A stretch of DNA of 64,000 nt. Source: Candidatus Fermentibacteraceae bacterium. Its GTDB lineage: Bacteria > Fermentibacterota > Fermentibacteria > Fermentibacterales > JCC-6. The notes beneath the pieces were generated by a model. It saw only the letters and a program-made list of their open reading frames with translations. It was not told where the DNA came from and ran no database searches. The position numbers were made by a program, and so were the translations under genes. Location of the stretch: positions 62,001 through 126,000 of the forward strand of contig JADGDO010000008.1 in the NCBI GenBank assembly GCA_016744855.1, given 5' to 3'. How positions within the stretch are numbered: position 1 is the first letter of the stretch; each line of letters begins with the position of its first letter. Below, one piece after another: positions 25,690 through 33,102 of this stretch.

Positions 25690-26661
25690 ATGAAAAAGCA
25701 AATATTTGTACTGGTTGCTATAGTGCTACTTGCCTCAGCTGCAGCATGTTTAAGTGAATCAGAAAACCCTGTAGTTCCTACAAGCATCACCACTGGTGAG
25801 TTGGTGGTAGATACTGGATTTACAACTGGTGCTGAATATCCCTTGTACCCAGTATTTTACCTGGGCGAATATTCTGCTTTCACTTTGCGCTGGAATGAAG
25901 TTGAAGATACACAGTTCTATGAAATTCGTGCTTCAGAGGAACCTATCACTACTGAGAACTGGAATGACGCTATTGTGATGGCAACAGTTCAAGCACCGGC
26001 TGATACTGCAAATGTTTTCAATGTTATTGAAGTTCAAAGTGAACCATGCATTGGATGTGGTTTATGTGAACAGGTCTGCCCGAACAGCGCCATTACAGTT
26101 CAAGGTGGTATCGCTGTTATCGACTACGATAGATGCACATCCTGCGGGCAATGTATGGATGTATGTCCTGTTGATGCTATCACAGGAACCAGAAATGGAA
26201 CCAATTACTATTTCGGTCTAAGAGCATTTCACAATACCGAAACACCATCGGATGATGTAATATCCTCAAACGATTCTTATCGTATAATCTTCTACAACGC
26301 CTGGGGAACTCTCTTTGGACCGCAAACTAAATCTTGTGGCCTCTGCCAGACTGGGGAGGATAGTTTAGGTTGCTACGGAGGATGTCATATTTTAATTGAT
26401 TGGTTGGATGAAGATAGAGAAGTATTTACCGGATTTGGCTGCCCCGATGATGCAATCTGGCAGGACACTTTGCCAATCAATTCCGTCCCGAATATGGTTT
26501 ACATAGATTATGATAAGTGTACCAGTTGTGGAGTTTGTTTCACAGAATGCTGGAATTATAACCTTGTTATTAACCCGGAACATGACTACGCTGGTCCTAG
26601 AAGCATGATGCACAAAGTTGTACCTTCTGGATGGACTACCAATCAACCGTTGCGACCATAA
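25690..26661 (+). CDS. Exported ferredoxin lipoprotein with 4Fe-4S domain inside an Fn3-like domain
   Basis: This is a predicted lipoprotein of 323 residues with a lipobox ending LASAAAC (Cys20). An Fn3-like domain begins around residue 60 (AFTLRWNEVEDTQFYEIRAS) and resumes around residue 175 (TNYYFGLRAFHNTE). Between these halves sit two ferredoxin motifs, CIGCGLCEQVCP (C120) and CTSCGQCMDVCP (C149). A further Cys-rich region has CGLCQTGEDSLGCYGGC and a third motif CTSCGVCFTECW (about 277). Iron-sulfur proteins exported through a lipoprotein signal rather than Tat are unusual. It is the first gene of a five-gene operon of exported ferredoxins and a barrel, so electron transfer outside the inner membrane is inferred. 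Confidence 0.85.
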   Translation: MKKQIFVLVAIVLLASAAACLSESENPVVPTSITTGELVVDTGFTTGAEYPLYPVFYLGEYSAFTLRWNEVEDTQFYEIRASEEPITTENWNDAIVMATVQAPADTANVFNVIEVQSEPCIGCGLCEQVCPNSAITVQGGIAVIDYDRCTSCGQCMDVCPVDAITGTRNGTNYYFGLRAFHNTETPSDDVISSNDSYRIIFYNAWGTLFGPQTKSCGLCQTGEDSLGCYGGCHILIDWLDEDREVFTGFGCPDDAIWQDTLPINSVPNMVYIDYDKCTSCGVCFTECWNYNLVINPEHDYAGPRSMMHKVVPSGWTTNQPLRP

Positions 26662-26692
26662 TTAGTCTCTTCTATAAAGAAAGGAGCTTTTT

Positions 26693-27124
26693 TTGAAAAG
26701 CACAATAATGATTCTTGTCTTTGCCCTGGCCGCTACAGCAGGTGTATTCACTTTCAACCTGGGTCCGGTGTGCGGCGATTTTGCTGCTCTTGAAATCCAG
26801 TCCAAAGGCGCTGTAGTTAAGACCATTGAAGCTGAAGATGGTGTTTTCCCTGAAGAGGTTGAAGTTATCGAAGCCTACTATGTCATCCCAGAAGGATGCA
26901 TTGGTTGTGGTATTTGTGTAAACCAGTGCCCGGTAGATGCAATAGTAATGACTGAAGACAATATTGCAAGCATCGATCCTGAGCTCTGCATCAACTGTGG
27001 TATGTGTGCTAGCGCTTGCCCTACAGGTACAATTGAACTTCTTGAGCAGACTAATTGCAGCCTTTACGGAATAGACTCCGAAGGAAATGAAGAACTGCTT
27101 GAAGAGGGATTTGAGGTAGAGTAA
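26693..27124 (+). CDS. Exported two-cluster 4Fe-4S ferredoxin
   Basis: This 143-residue protein starts at TTG 26693, seven bases after an AGGAG site. The N-terminus KSTIMILVFALAATAGVFTF is a Sec-type signal or anchor without a twin-arginine motif. An acidic linker with EVEVIEAYYVIPEG leads to two classic ferredoxin motifs, CIGCGICVNQCP (about residue 70) and CINCGMCASACP (about 100). The C-terminal tail is very acidic. Its stop overlaps the next ATG (TAATG). Two 4Fe-4S clusters are expected, on the outer face of the inner membrane or in the periplasm. Confidence 0.85.
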   Translation: MKSTIMILVFALAATAGVFTFNLGPVCGDFAALEIQSKGAVVKTIEAEDGVFPEEVEVIEAYYVIPEGCIGCGICVNQCPVDAIVMTEDNIASIDPELCINCGMCASACPTGTIELLEQTNCSLYGIDSEGNEELLEEGFEVE

Positions 27125-27357
27125 TGCTAAAAAAGGGGATGTTGATTACTTTACTTGTTCTACTTGCTGCCGCTGTGGCTGCAGGTGGTACAAGATACTG
27201 GGTTGAAACTGAGAAGTGCAGTGGGTGTGGAGACTGCGAGGCAGTCTGCCCTGTTAGTGCAATCGTGATAGAAGATGGTAATTCACACATTGACCCTGAA
27301 GCCTGTATCGGTTGTGGTCTCTGTCAGGGGGTGTGCACATATGACGCGATTCACTAG
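27124..27357 (+). CDS. Small exported 4Fe-4S ferredoxin
   Basis: This 77-residue protein has a signal peptide or N-terminal anchor (MLKKGMLITLLVLLAAAVAA) followed directly by a bacterial-type 2[4Fe-4S] ferredoxin domain: CSGCGDCEAVCP (about residue 32) and CIGCGLCQGVC (about 61). There is no twin-arginine motif. The gene overlaps its upstream neighbour by one base and its downstream neighbour by 17 bases, so all are translated from one message. Confidence 0.85.
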   Translation: MLKKGMLITLLVLLAAAVAAGGTRYWVETEKCSGCGDCEAVCPVSAIVIEDGNSHIDPEACIGCGLCQGVCTYDAIH

Positions 27358-27589
27358 GCTTCTGCTTGTTTCACTTCTTGCTCTAGTTGTATTTGCTGCA
27401 TGTGATGGGCCTCTGGCTTCTGCACTGCTTTCCATTGATGAATCCCGCTGTGTCGGGTGCGGTGAATGTGAAGAGGTCTGCCCTTACAATGCAATAGAAG
27501 TTATTGATGGAGATGCCGTAATTAATCCAAATCTGTGCCATCAGTGCAACAGGTGCGTAGAAGTTTGTCCGGAAGGAGCGATATACTAA
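27341..27589 (+). CDS. Small ferredoxin lipoprotein
   Basis: This 82-residue protein starts at ATG 27341 inside the preceding gene. Its N-terminus MTRFTRLLLVSLLALVVFAAC ends in a lipobox Cys21. The mature part has CVGCGECEEVCP (about residue 37) and CHQCNRCVEVCP (about 66), a normal 2[4Fe-4S] ferredoxin. It is predicted to be tethered to a membrane on the periplasmic side. The stop overlaps the start of the barrel gene (TAATG), a strong sign that the products work together. Confidence 0.85.
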   Translation: MTRFTRLLLVSLLALVVFAACDGPLASALLSIDESRCVGCGECEEVCPYNAIEVIDGDAVINPNLCHQCNRCVEVCPEGAIY

Positions 27590-28788
27590 TGAAAGTATTA
27601 GCCATGTTGCTCTTTGTGGTAACTGTTGTTTTTGCTGCTGATTTTGAAAGTTATGCTCAGATCAATGTTGCCTCAGATAGCATCAACTATGGAGAAGGCA
27701 TCGCAAGAACCGGTAATCTTGGTTTCAGAATGGACTCTGCAAACTGGGATCTTGTTCTTGGTGTAAACAAGATATGCAGGGGTGAGGGAGCTGTGATCCC
27801 GCGTTTCACTCGGGATCAACTGGAAGCAAATCTTGAAGGCAGAATCAAGTTCGGTGGTTTTACAGTAAACCCCGAGATTCAATACACAATGATGATTGAC
27901 AGTGCCGATGTTGTTCTTCCCCTCCAGCATGGAGAAGGGTACAGAAACGCAGCAATGAGGCCTGGTCTTTCTCTCTCTTATTCCCTACCCGGTGTTTTTG
28001 AGATAAACGGTTCTGGAAAGTACTGGTCTCGTGATGTAACAGCTCTTGAGTCCGATGCAGACGCAGAGTGGACTGAGATGTATTACTCGGGAGATGTTCT
28101 CTGGCACACTCCGGTAGGTGGATATCTTGCTGTCGGTGGCATTTCTCACCAGACAAAACTTGATGCGCTGGATTATGATCAGAGCTGGACCCGTGTTGAT
28201 TTAGCAGCCGGGTATACTCCGATAGACTTCCCTACAAGAACAATAGTATCAACTGAAGCCGAATACTCTCTCTATACAGGAGAAGACTATACCGGCCTCG
28301 GTCTTCCAAACCGCTTTACCGCCAGGCTCAGAGCGGTTCAGAATGTTGCCCGGAATGTAATGTTCAATATCACATTCAGTCAGGCAGCAGATTTTTATGA
28401 GGACGAGACAAGATTCGGTCCCTTCCAGAGTGCTATCAGAAGCCAGTACAAATTTAGTGGCTGGGGTAGTGTTCCCTCATCAATAATGGTTGGCGGCCAG
28501 CTGACAGAATCTGCCATCACCACAAGACTCGGTGAAGTTGAAGGTCGAATAAGTCTCTACAGCGGTCTCTCTGCCCTCGTCACGGGCAAACTGTGGTACG
28601 GACCAAGCTCTGTTGCCGGTACCGGTGGGTACAGAACAAGAGAGATTGTCGGAGGAGGACTGGAGTTCCGAATGAATAACGGTCTGAACTCTTTTGTCGT
28701 TTACGAGCGCGAGGCTTCCAATCTTACTCCAAACGATGTATGGGGTAAAATCAGAGCAGGTGTTGGCTTCTACCCAACACAATTCTAG
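27589..28788 (+). CDS. Predicted outer-membrane beta-barrel protein
   Basis: This 399-residue exported protein has a signal peptide (MKVLAMLLFVVTVVFA) and a mature sequence of repeated amphipathic strands with aromatic girdle residues (for example LGFRMDSANWDLVLGVNK, GYLAVGGISHQTKLDALDYD, NVMFNITFSQAADFYED). It ends in phenylalanine (YPTQF), the usual outer-membrane insertion signal. I recognise no named porin family. It is the fifth gene of the exported-ferredoxin operon and may be a pore through which those ferredoxins reach, or pass electrons to, the outside. That role is inferred from the operon only. A terminator follows. Confidence 0.75.
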   Translation: MKVLAMLLFVVTVVFAADFESYAQINVASDSINYGEGIARTGNLGFRMDSANWDLVLGVNKICRGEGAVIPRFTRDQLEANLEGRIKFGGFTVNPEIQYTMMIDSADVVLPLQHGEGYRNAAMRPGLSLSYSLPGVFEINGSGKYWSRDVTALESDADAEWTEMYYSGDVLWHTPVGGYLAVGGISHQTKLDALDYDQSWTRVDLAAGYTPIDFPTRTIVSTEAEYSLYTGEDYTGLGLPNRFTARLRAVQNVARNVMFNITFSQAADFYEDETRFGPFQSAIRSQYKFSGWGSVPSSIMVGGQLTESAITTRLGEVEGRISLYSGLSALVTGKLWYGPSSVAGTGGYRTREIVGGGLEFRMNNGLNSFVVYEREASNLTPNDVWGKIRAGVGFYPTQF

Positions 28789-28809
28789 CCTCATCAGGAA
28801 CAAATATTT

Positions 28810-28849
28810 GCCGCGGTTGTTATCTTACAGTAAACAATCGCGGCTTTTT
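28810..28849 (+). terminator. Rho-independent terminator of the exported-ferredoxin operon
   Basis: GCCGCGGTTGTT pairs with AACAATCGCGGC (12 bp with one G-T pair) and is followed by TTTTT. It separates the ferredoxin/barrel operon from the CcdA-like gene at 28874. Confidence 0.88.
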
Positions 28850-28873
28850 CTGAAACAGAGAGGACTTCACTAA

Positions 28874-30007
28874 ATGTTCACTGGACTTGCAGAGGGTGTA
28901 GGACTCGGACTTGCAACCGGAATATCATGCCTTGCTTCATGCGGGCCTATTTATCTTACTTATCTTCTTAGCGAACAGCGATCGAGCAGGCAATCGCTGG
29001 TAACTATTCTGATGTTGAATCTAGGCCGGTTCCTTTCCTATGCGGCATTTGGAGCTATTATGGGTCTACTTGGGGGTAGCATCCCATCCTCTATCAGAAT
29101 ACCTCTTGCATTCTCGGGTTATATCCTGTTCTCAGTATACATGGTTCTTTCCGTAATCAGAGTAAATAAAACCTGCGGAGGATGTGACATTCCCAAGTGG
29201 ATGAAGCTTACAAAAAGCCCGATTCTTCTTGGAATTCTTACAGGATTTTCTGTTTGTCCTGCATTTCTCATTGCCTTGACCAGTGCTTTTGACACCAGTG
29301 GAGCTCTAAACGGGGCAATGCTTTTTACAGGTTTCTTCCTTGGAACAACGGTATACATGCTACCATTTGCTATCGTGGGCCTTTTCAGTAAAAAGAAATG
29401 GCTGAATTCAGTAGCCAAATATGCAGCTATTTTTGTAGCTGTCTATTTTGGTATTCTAGGTATCAAAGGACTCGCAGGATACATTCTACAAAATGGTGAT
29501 GTGGTTATTGATATGCATGAGCACGAGGAGACGGAATCCGGTCCTGTGAGTATTTATAATGCCCTTGAGGAAGATTCTCTTTACATTCTCACTTTCCCCG
29601 AAATCAGTGGAGATCGTGGTACCGATATCTTCAATGATCTTCAAGGAGCTGAAGGACCGGAAATGGTTCTGGTTCTCGCTGACACGACCAACTGGGAACA
29701 AGCGTTGAATTCGATTCCGGAACTCTCAGGAGTTATCGCCCCCTGGTGGATGGATTTCAGGAGCGGAGATGAACTAACACTCTGGCAGCAGGAAGCCAAT
29801 CTTTCAGCAGATGAACGGCGCTTCAGATTGTTTGCAATTGAATATGAACCTTATGATACAGAGCGAGCAGGTATTGTTTATCAATATCTTGCCAGGTACA
29901 GCTTCAGGTGCGATCCTGATTCAGGATTGACATTCTTACTAACAAGCGAAGCTGGGTGTGCAACCGATGCTGATTGCAACACCTGTCCAGCTTTTCAGAC
30001 CGAATAA
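28874..30007 (+). CDS. CcdA/TauE-like redox membrane protein with periplasmic domain
   Basis: This 377-residue protein has six membrane helices in its first 200 residues, resembling the CcdA/DsbD or TauE/SafE (UreH-like) transmembrane family that carries thiol electrons across the inner membrane. Cysteines sit where such proteins need them: CLASCGP in helix 1 (C18, C22), CGGC in a loop (about 101-104) and VCPAF in a later helix (about 127). After residue 205 comes an acidic linker and a soluble domain of about 165 residues that I do not recognise, ending in a Cys cluster CATDADCNTCPAF. It follows the exported-ferredoxin operon after a terminator. Delivery of reductant to periplasmic thiols is plausible. 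Confidence 0.8.
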   Translation: MFTGLAEGVGLGLATGISCLASCGPIYLTYLLSEQRSSRQSLVTILMLNLGRFLSYAAFGAIMGLLGGSIPSSIRIPLAFSGYILFSVYMVLSVIRVNKTCGGCDIPKWMKLTKSPILLGILTGFSVCPAFLIALTSAFDTSGALNGAMLFTGFFLGTTVYMLPFAIVGLFSKKKWLNSVAKYAAIFVAVYFGILGIKGLAGYILQNGDVVIDMHEHEETESGPVSIYNALEEDSLYILTFPEISGDRGTDIFNDLQGAEGPEMVLVLADTTNWEQALNSIPELSGVIAPWWMDFRSGDELTLWQQEANLSADERRFRLFAIEYEPYDTERAGIVYQYLARYSFRCDPDSGLTFLLTSEAGCATDADCNTCPAFQTE

Positions 30008-30020
30008 AAGGAGGATGGGG

Positions 30021-31160
30021 ATGCCATCAAAAGCAGGTTATGCAGGGCCAAAGGTAAAATCTGACATACTTGTTGAATTTTCGCCAGAAGGAGACAAGCT
30101 CGTATTCTCCGGATTCACCGTCGAGCAAAAAGAAGCAATTCTTGAAGTAGCAAAACGGCTTGAGATTTCTCACGGTGTTGTTACAGGGGAAGATTCCGGA
30201 GCAGCTCCCTGGGTAGCTGCTGCCCGTTTTGAAGCGGCTGTGAGAAAAGAACTCGGAGATAATTTTCTTCCCCTTCCTTCGGCTGCAAGTTGGACAGTTC
30301 AACCCAAAGACAGACCGCGCAGAAGCAGACTTTATGCACCGGGAAACAAACCTCGTTTTATAGAAAAAGCTGCCGGTGCCGGTGCTGACGGAATCATACT
30401 CGATCTTGAAGACAGCGTTGCTCCCGACAGAAAAGATGAAGCAAGAATTCTTGTCGCTTATGCACTTAAATACATTGATTTTGGCGCGACAGAGGTCATG
30501 GTTAGAATCAACCAGGGAGATAGAGCCAGCGATGATCTAGCTTGGATTGTACCACAACCTGTTCAGCATATTCTCCTGCCCAAAGTCGAGCTTGCAGAAG
30601 ACCTCGCAGCGCTAAGAGACATGGTGGAAACGATCATGGATCTCTGCGGCAGAGACTGCTTCCCCTGGCTAATGCCCATATTGGAGAGCCCCAGGGGCAT
30701 TCTGAATGCTCTTTCAATCGCTGACTGTATTCCTGAAATGGCCGCTCTCACTCTTGGTATTCAGGATTTGACCGCAGAGATAGGCATAATGCCTACAGCT
30801 GAAGCTACAGAAACCTTCACCGCCCGCAGCCTTGTAGTGCTTGCTGCAAGAGCCGCTGACCTTCAACCGATTGACACCGTCTATGCAGATGTAAAAAATG
30901 TTGAAGGACTCCAGAAAAGTATAGAAGAAGCCAAAACTCTCGGTTTTGTCGGCAAAGGGTGCATACACCCCTCACAGGTAAAGCCTGTTGAAGAGGGCTT
31001 TATGCCGACAGAGGCCCAGATAGATAAGGCAAGAAAGATTGTTGCAGCCATGAAAGAAGCTGAAGCAAAGGGTCTAGGAGCAATTGCGCTGGGTTCTAAA
31101 ATGATTGACCCGCCGGTAGCCCGGCAGGCCATGGCTGTGCTTAAGTTGATCGGTGAGTAA
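30021..31160 (+). CDS. CitD-CitE fusion: citrate/malyl-CoA lyase beta with fused acyl-carrier domain
   Basis: This 379-residue protein starts at 30021 after AGGAGG. Residues 1-85 resemble citrate lyase gamma chain CitD: AGYAGPKVKSDILVEF matches the carrier motif region (AGxxxSSD, Ser being the prosthetic-group site) and EDSGAAPWVAAARFEAAVRKE matches the end of CitD. Residues 95-379 are a CitE/HpcH lyase barrel: RSRLYAPGNKPRFIEKA (substrate Arg), DGIILDLEDSVAPDRK (metal Glu), LPKVE and PILESPRGILNA. No alpha subunit (CitF) is in this window. The reaction could be citryl-CoA or malyl-CoA cleavage. The fusion is unusual because CitD and CitE are normally separate genes. Confidence 0.82.
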   Translation: MPSKAGYAGPKVKSDILVEFSPEGDKLVFSGFTVEQKEAILEVAKRLEISHGVVTGEDSGAAPWVAAARFEAAVRKELGDNFLPLPSAASWTVQPKDRPRRSRLYAPGNKPRFIEKAAGAGADGIILDLEDSVAPDRKDEARILVAYALKYIDFGATEVMVRINQGDRASDDLAWIVPQPVQHILLPKVELAEDLAALRDMVETIMDLCGRDCFPWLMPILESPRGILNALSIADCIPEMAALTLGIQDLTAEIGIMPTAEATETFTARSLVVLAARAADLQPIDTVYADVKNVEGLQKSIEEAKTLGFVGKGCIHPSQVKPVEEGFMPTEAQIDKARKIVAAMKEAEAKGLGAIALGSKMIDPPVARQAMAVLKLIGE

Positions 31161-31196
31161 GACAATACACTAGGTGTACATTCAGCCAAGTCGGAT

Positions 31197-31228
31197 AAAG
31201 CGCTACTATACTTTTAGTAGCGCTTTCT
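31197..31228 (+). terminator. Rho-independent terminator after the CitD-CitE gene
   Basis: AAAGCGCTACTA pairs with TAGTAGCGCTTT around a short loop, followed by TCTCTT. It is a perfect 12-bp stem, although the U-tract is interrupted. Confidence 0.8.
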
Positions 31229-31281
31229 CTTGACATGTCTTTGCATGTTACTGATACTTTGTCTGAAAGTGAGGTCATATA

Positions 31282-33060
31282 ATGTTTATTTTCTATTCTG
31301 CTCTGTTTTTAGTTCTACTCTGTGTGCCAAACTCTATGAACGCATCTACATTCTCCGACAATTTTAATGATAATGACATAACCGACTGGGAAGATAGGTG
31401 TTTTGCCGCCAACTGGTACGCTTCCGGTGGAATGGTACATGGATCCACCAACAACAGCCCTTCCATTCTAGTTCCACTAGAAGGTTATAACTGTTTTAAC
31501 TCTACAGTTACAGTAGAGGCTTCCGGAGCACATGCTTTTGGTGTTGTTTCAAGACTATCTGATGAAGACTCGGGCATTATTGCCTATGTATCTCCAGACA
31601 ATAACCTGGCTCGGATTAGACTTGTCCAAAACGGTCAACTCGGAGAGTCTTTAAGTTCTCTTTCAGCTTCTTTCCCTGCTGGTGAAGATTACACACTGTC
31701 TCTCAATTGCGTAGATGATCAGTTAACTTTTTCTATCAGCATACCATCAATAGACCAATCGTGGGAGTTTTCTGCGACCGATCCAAATCCCATCTCCGGT
31801 CTATCGGGTTTACTCATGGGAGATGAGTCAAATGCATCGTGGGACTGGATAGAAATCGACGGTACCGGCTCAGTGAACCCTGAAATTACTTGGATGATCA
31901 CAGATGATCAAAGTCTTGGGAATGGTAATTTTGCTCTTGAACCTGGCGAAACTATCGACCTCGATATTCAAATCACTAACAATAGTGATGAATCTCTTTA
32001 TAATGCTTTTGCTGTTCTGCAATCCTTAAATTCAGAGTTGACAGTAATTCAGGATTATGCCCCCTATGGCACTCTTGCTCCAGGTGAAGCAAGCTATGCC
32101 TCCGAAGATTTAATGGTTTTGGCCCCTCTTGTAACCCCTTCCGACGAAGTTTATCCGATGAGACTAACCCTTATGGCTGACGGGGGTTATCAGGAACAGC
32201 TTCTTCTTTCTCTTCCGGTAGGAAATGGATTTAATACCGATGTAGAATCCGGAGGTGATGATTGCAGTTGGGAAGCGCTCGAAGGGGGCTGGGCCAATGA
32301 TTGGCATATTTCTTCCGAGCGTAACAATACTACAGCAGGGCAATACAGTTTCAAATGCGGAGAGAATGGTCCGGGAGACTACTCTGATCACCATTTCGGC
32401 TCTCTTACCACACCACTGATTAACGTGCCATTGCACAGCGAAGTTGGTTTCTGGATGTGGATTGATACCGAGATACTCGATCTTCCGGCAGCCCTTGATG
32501 GGGGGCTTGTCCAATACGGAAGATGTGGTCAATGGATTGATTTACTCCCCGTGACCGGTTACACCCATGAGATTGCTACAGGAACAGGTGGACCGTTCCC
32601 AGATGGATCTCCGGTTTTCAGTGGAACCGTTCCATGGACTCAGTATAACATAATTGTACCTGACGAGCTCGCCGGGCCGGGCCAGATAAGATTTGTATTT
32701 GGGTCTGATGATACTGGATCAAGAGAAGGCTGGTATCTTGATGATATCTGCATTGAAGTTCCCAGCTCTATCGAAGAAACACAGAATCAGGGGCTAGTTA
32801 CCACTGCTTCTCTCTCCGTATCTCTAAATCCCTTTGTTTCCTCTGTAACATTTGCTTATCAATTGCCCGTTTTCGGCAACTCTACTCTGGAAATTTATGA
32901 CATTTCCGGCAGGCTTATCTCATCGCATGAGGTATCGTCTGAGACAAATACATACAGCTGGAACGGAAGAAACACCTCGGGAGAGCAAATACCATCAGGA
33001 GTATATCTTGCCAAACTGTGTGGATATGATTTAACTACCATCAAGTTGATTAAGCTCTAA
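31282..33060 (+). CDS. Large secreted protein with C-terminal sorting domain
   Basis: This is a 592-residue exported protein. A signal peptide (MFIFYSALFLVLLCVPNSMNA) is followed by an N-terminal lectin/laminin-G-like domain (about 25-200; FSDNFNDNDITDWEDR, ending DWIEIDGTG) and a CARDB/Ig-like domain (about 205-320; LEPGETIDLDIQITNNSDE). A second jelly-roll-like domain (about 330-505; HFGSLTTPLINVPLHSEVGFWMW, EGWYLDDICIEV) resembles MAM or immune-inhibitor-A-like beta sandwiches. The last 75 residues are a type IX-like sorting domain (LEIYDISGRLISS, IPSGVYLAKL). No protease motif is visible. It probably acts at the cell surface or in binding. Confidence 0.82.
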   Translation: MFIFYSALFLVLLCVPNSMNASTFSDNFNDNDITDWEDRCFAANWYASGGMVHGSTNNSPSILVPLEGYNCFNSTVTVEASGAHAFGVVSRLSDEDSGIIAYVSPDNNLARIRLVQNGQLGESLSSLSASFPAGEDYTLSLNCVDDQLTFSISIPSIDQSWEFSATDPNPISGLSGLLMGDESNASWDWIEIDGTGSVNPEITWMITDDQSLGNGNFALEPGETIDLDIQITNNSDESLYNAFAVLQSLNSELTVIQDYAPYGTLAPGEASYASEDLMVLAPLVTPSDEVYPMRLTLMADGGYQEQLLLSLPVGNGFNTDVESGGDDCSWEALEGGWANDWHISSERNNTTAGQYSFKCGENGPGDYSDHHFGSLTTPLINVPLHSEVGFWMWIDTEILDLPAALDGGLVQYGRCGQWIDLLPVTGYTHEIATGTGGPFPDGSPVFSGTVPWTQYNIIVPDELAGPGQIRFVFGSDDTGSREGWYLDDICIEVPSSIEETQNQGLVTTASLSVSLNPFVSSVTFAYQLPVFGNSTLEIYDISGRLISSHEVSSETNTYSWNGRNTSGEQIPSGVYLAKLCGYDLTTIKLIKL

Positions 33061-33075
33061 AAACTCTGGTTAGCA

Positions 33076-33101
33076 AAAAGGGGAGCAGAAGCTCCCCTTT
33101 T
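33076..33101. terminator. Bidirectional terminator between convergent genes
   Basis: AAAAGGGGAGC pairs perfectly with GCTCCCCTTTT around an AGAA loop, giving a U-tract on either strand. It ends both the secreted-protein gene (plus) and the selenoprotein/NapH-like transcript (minus). Confidence 0.9.
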
Positions 33102-33102
33102 C

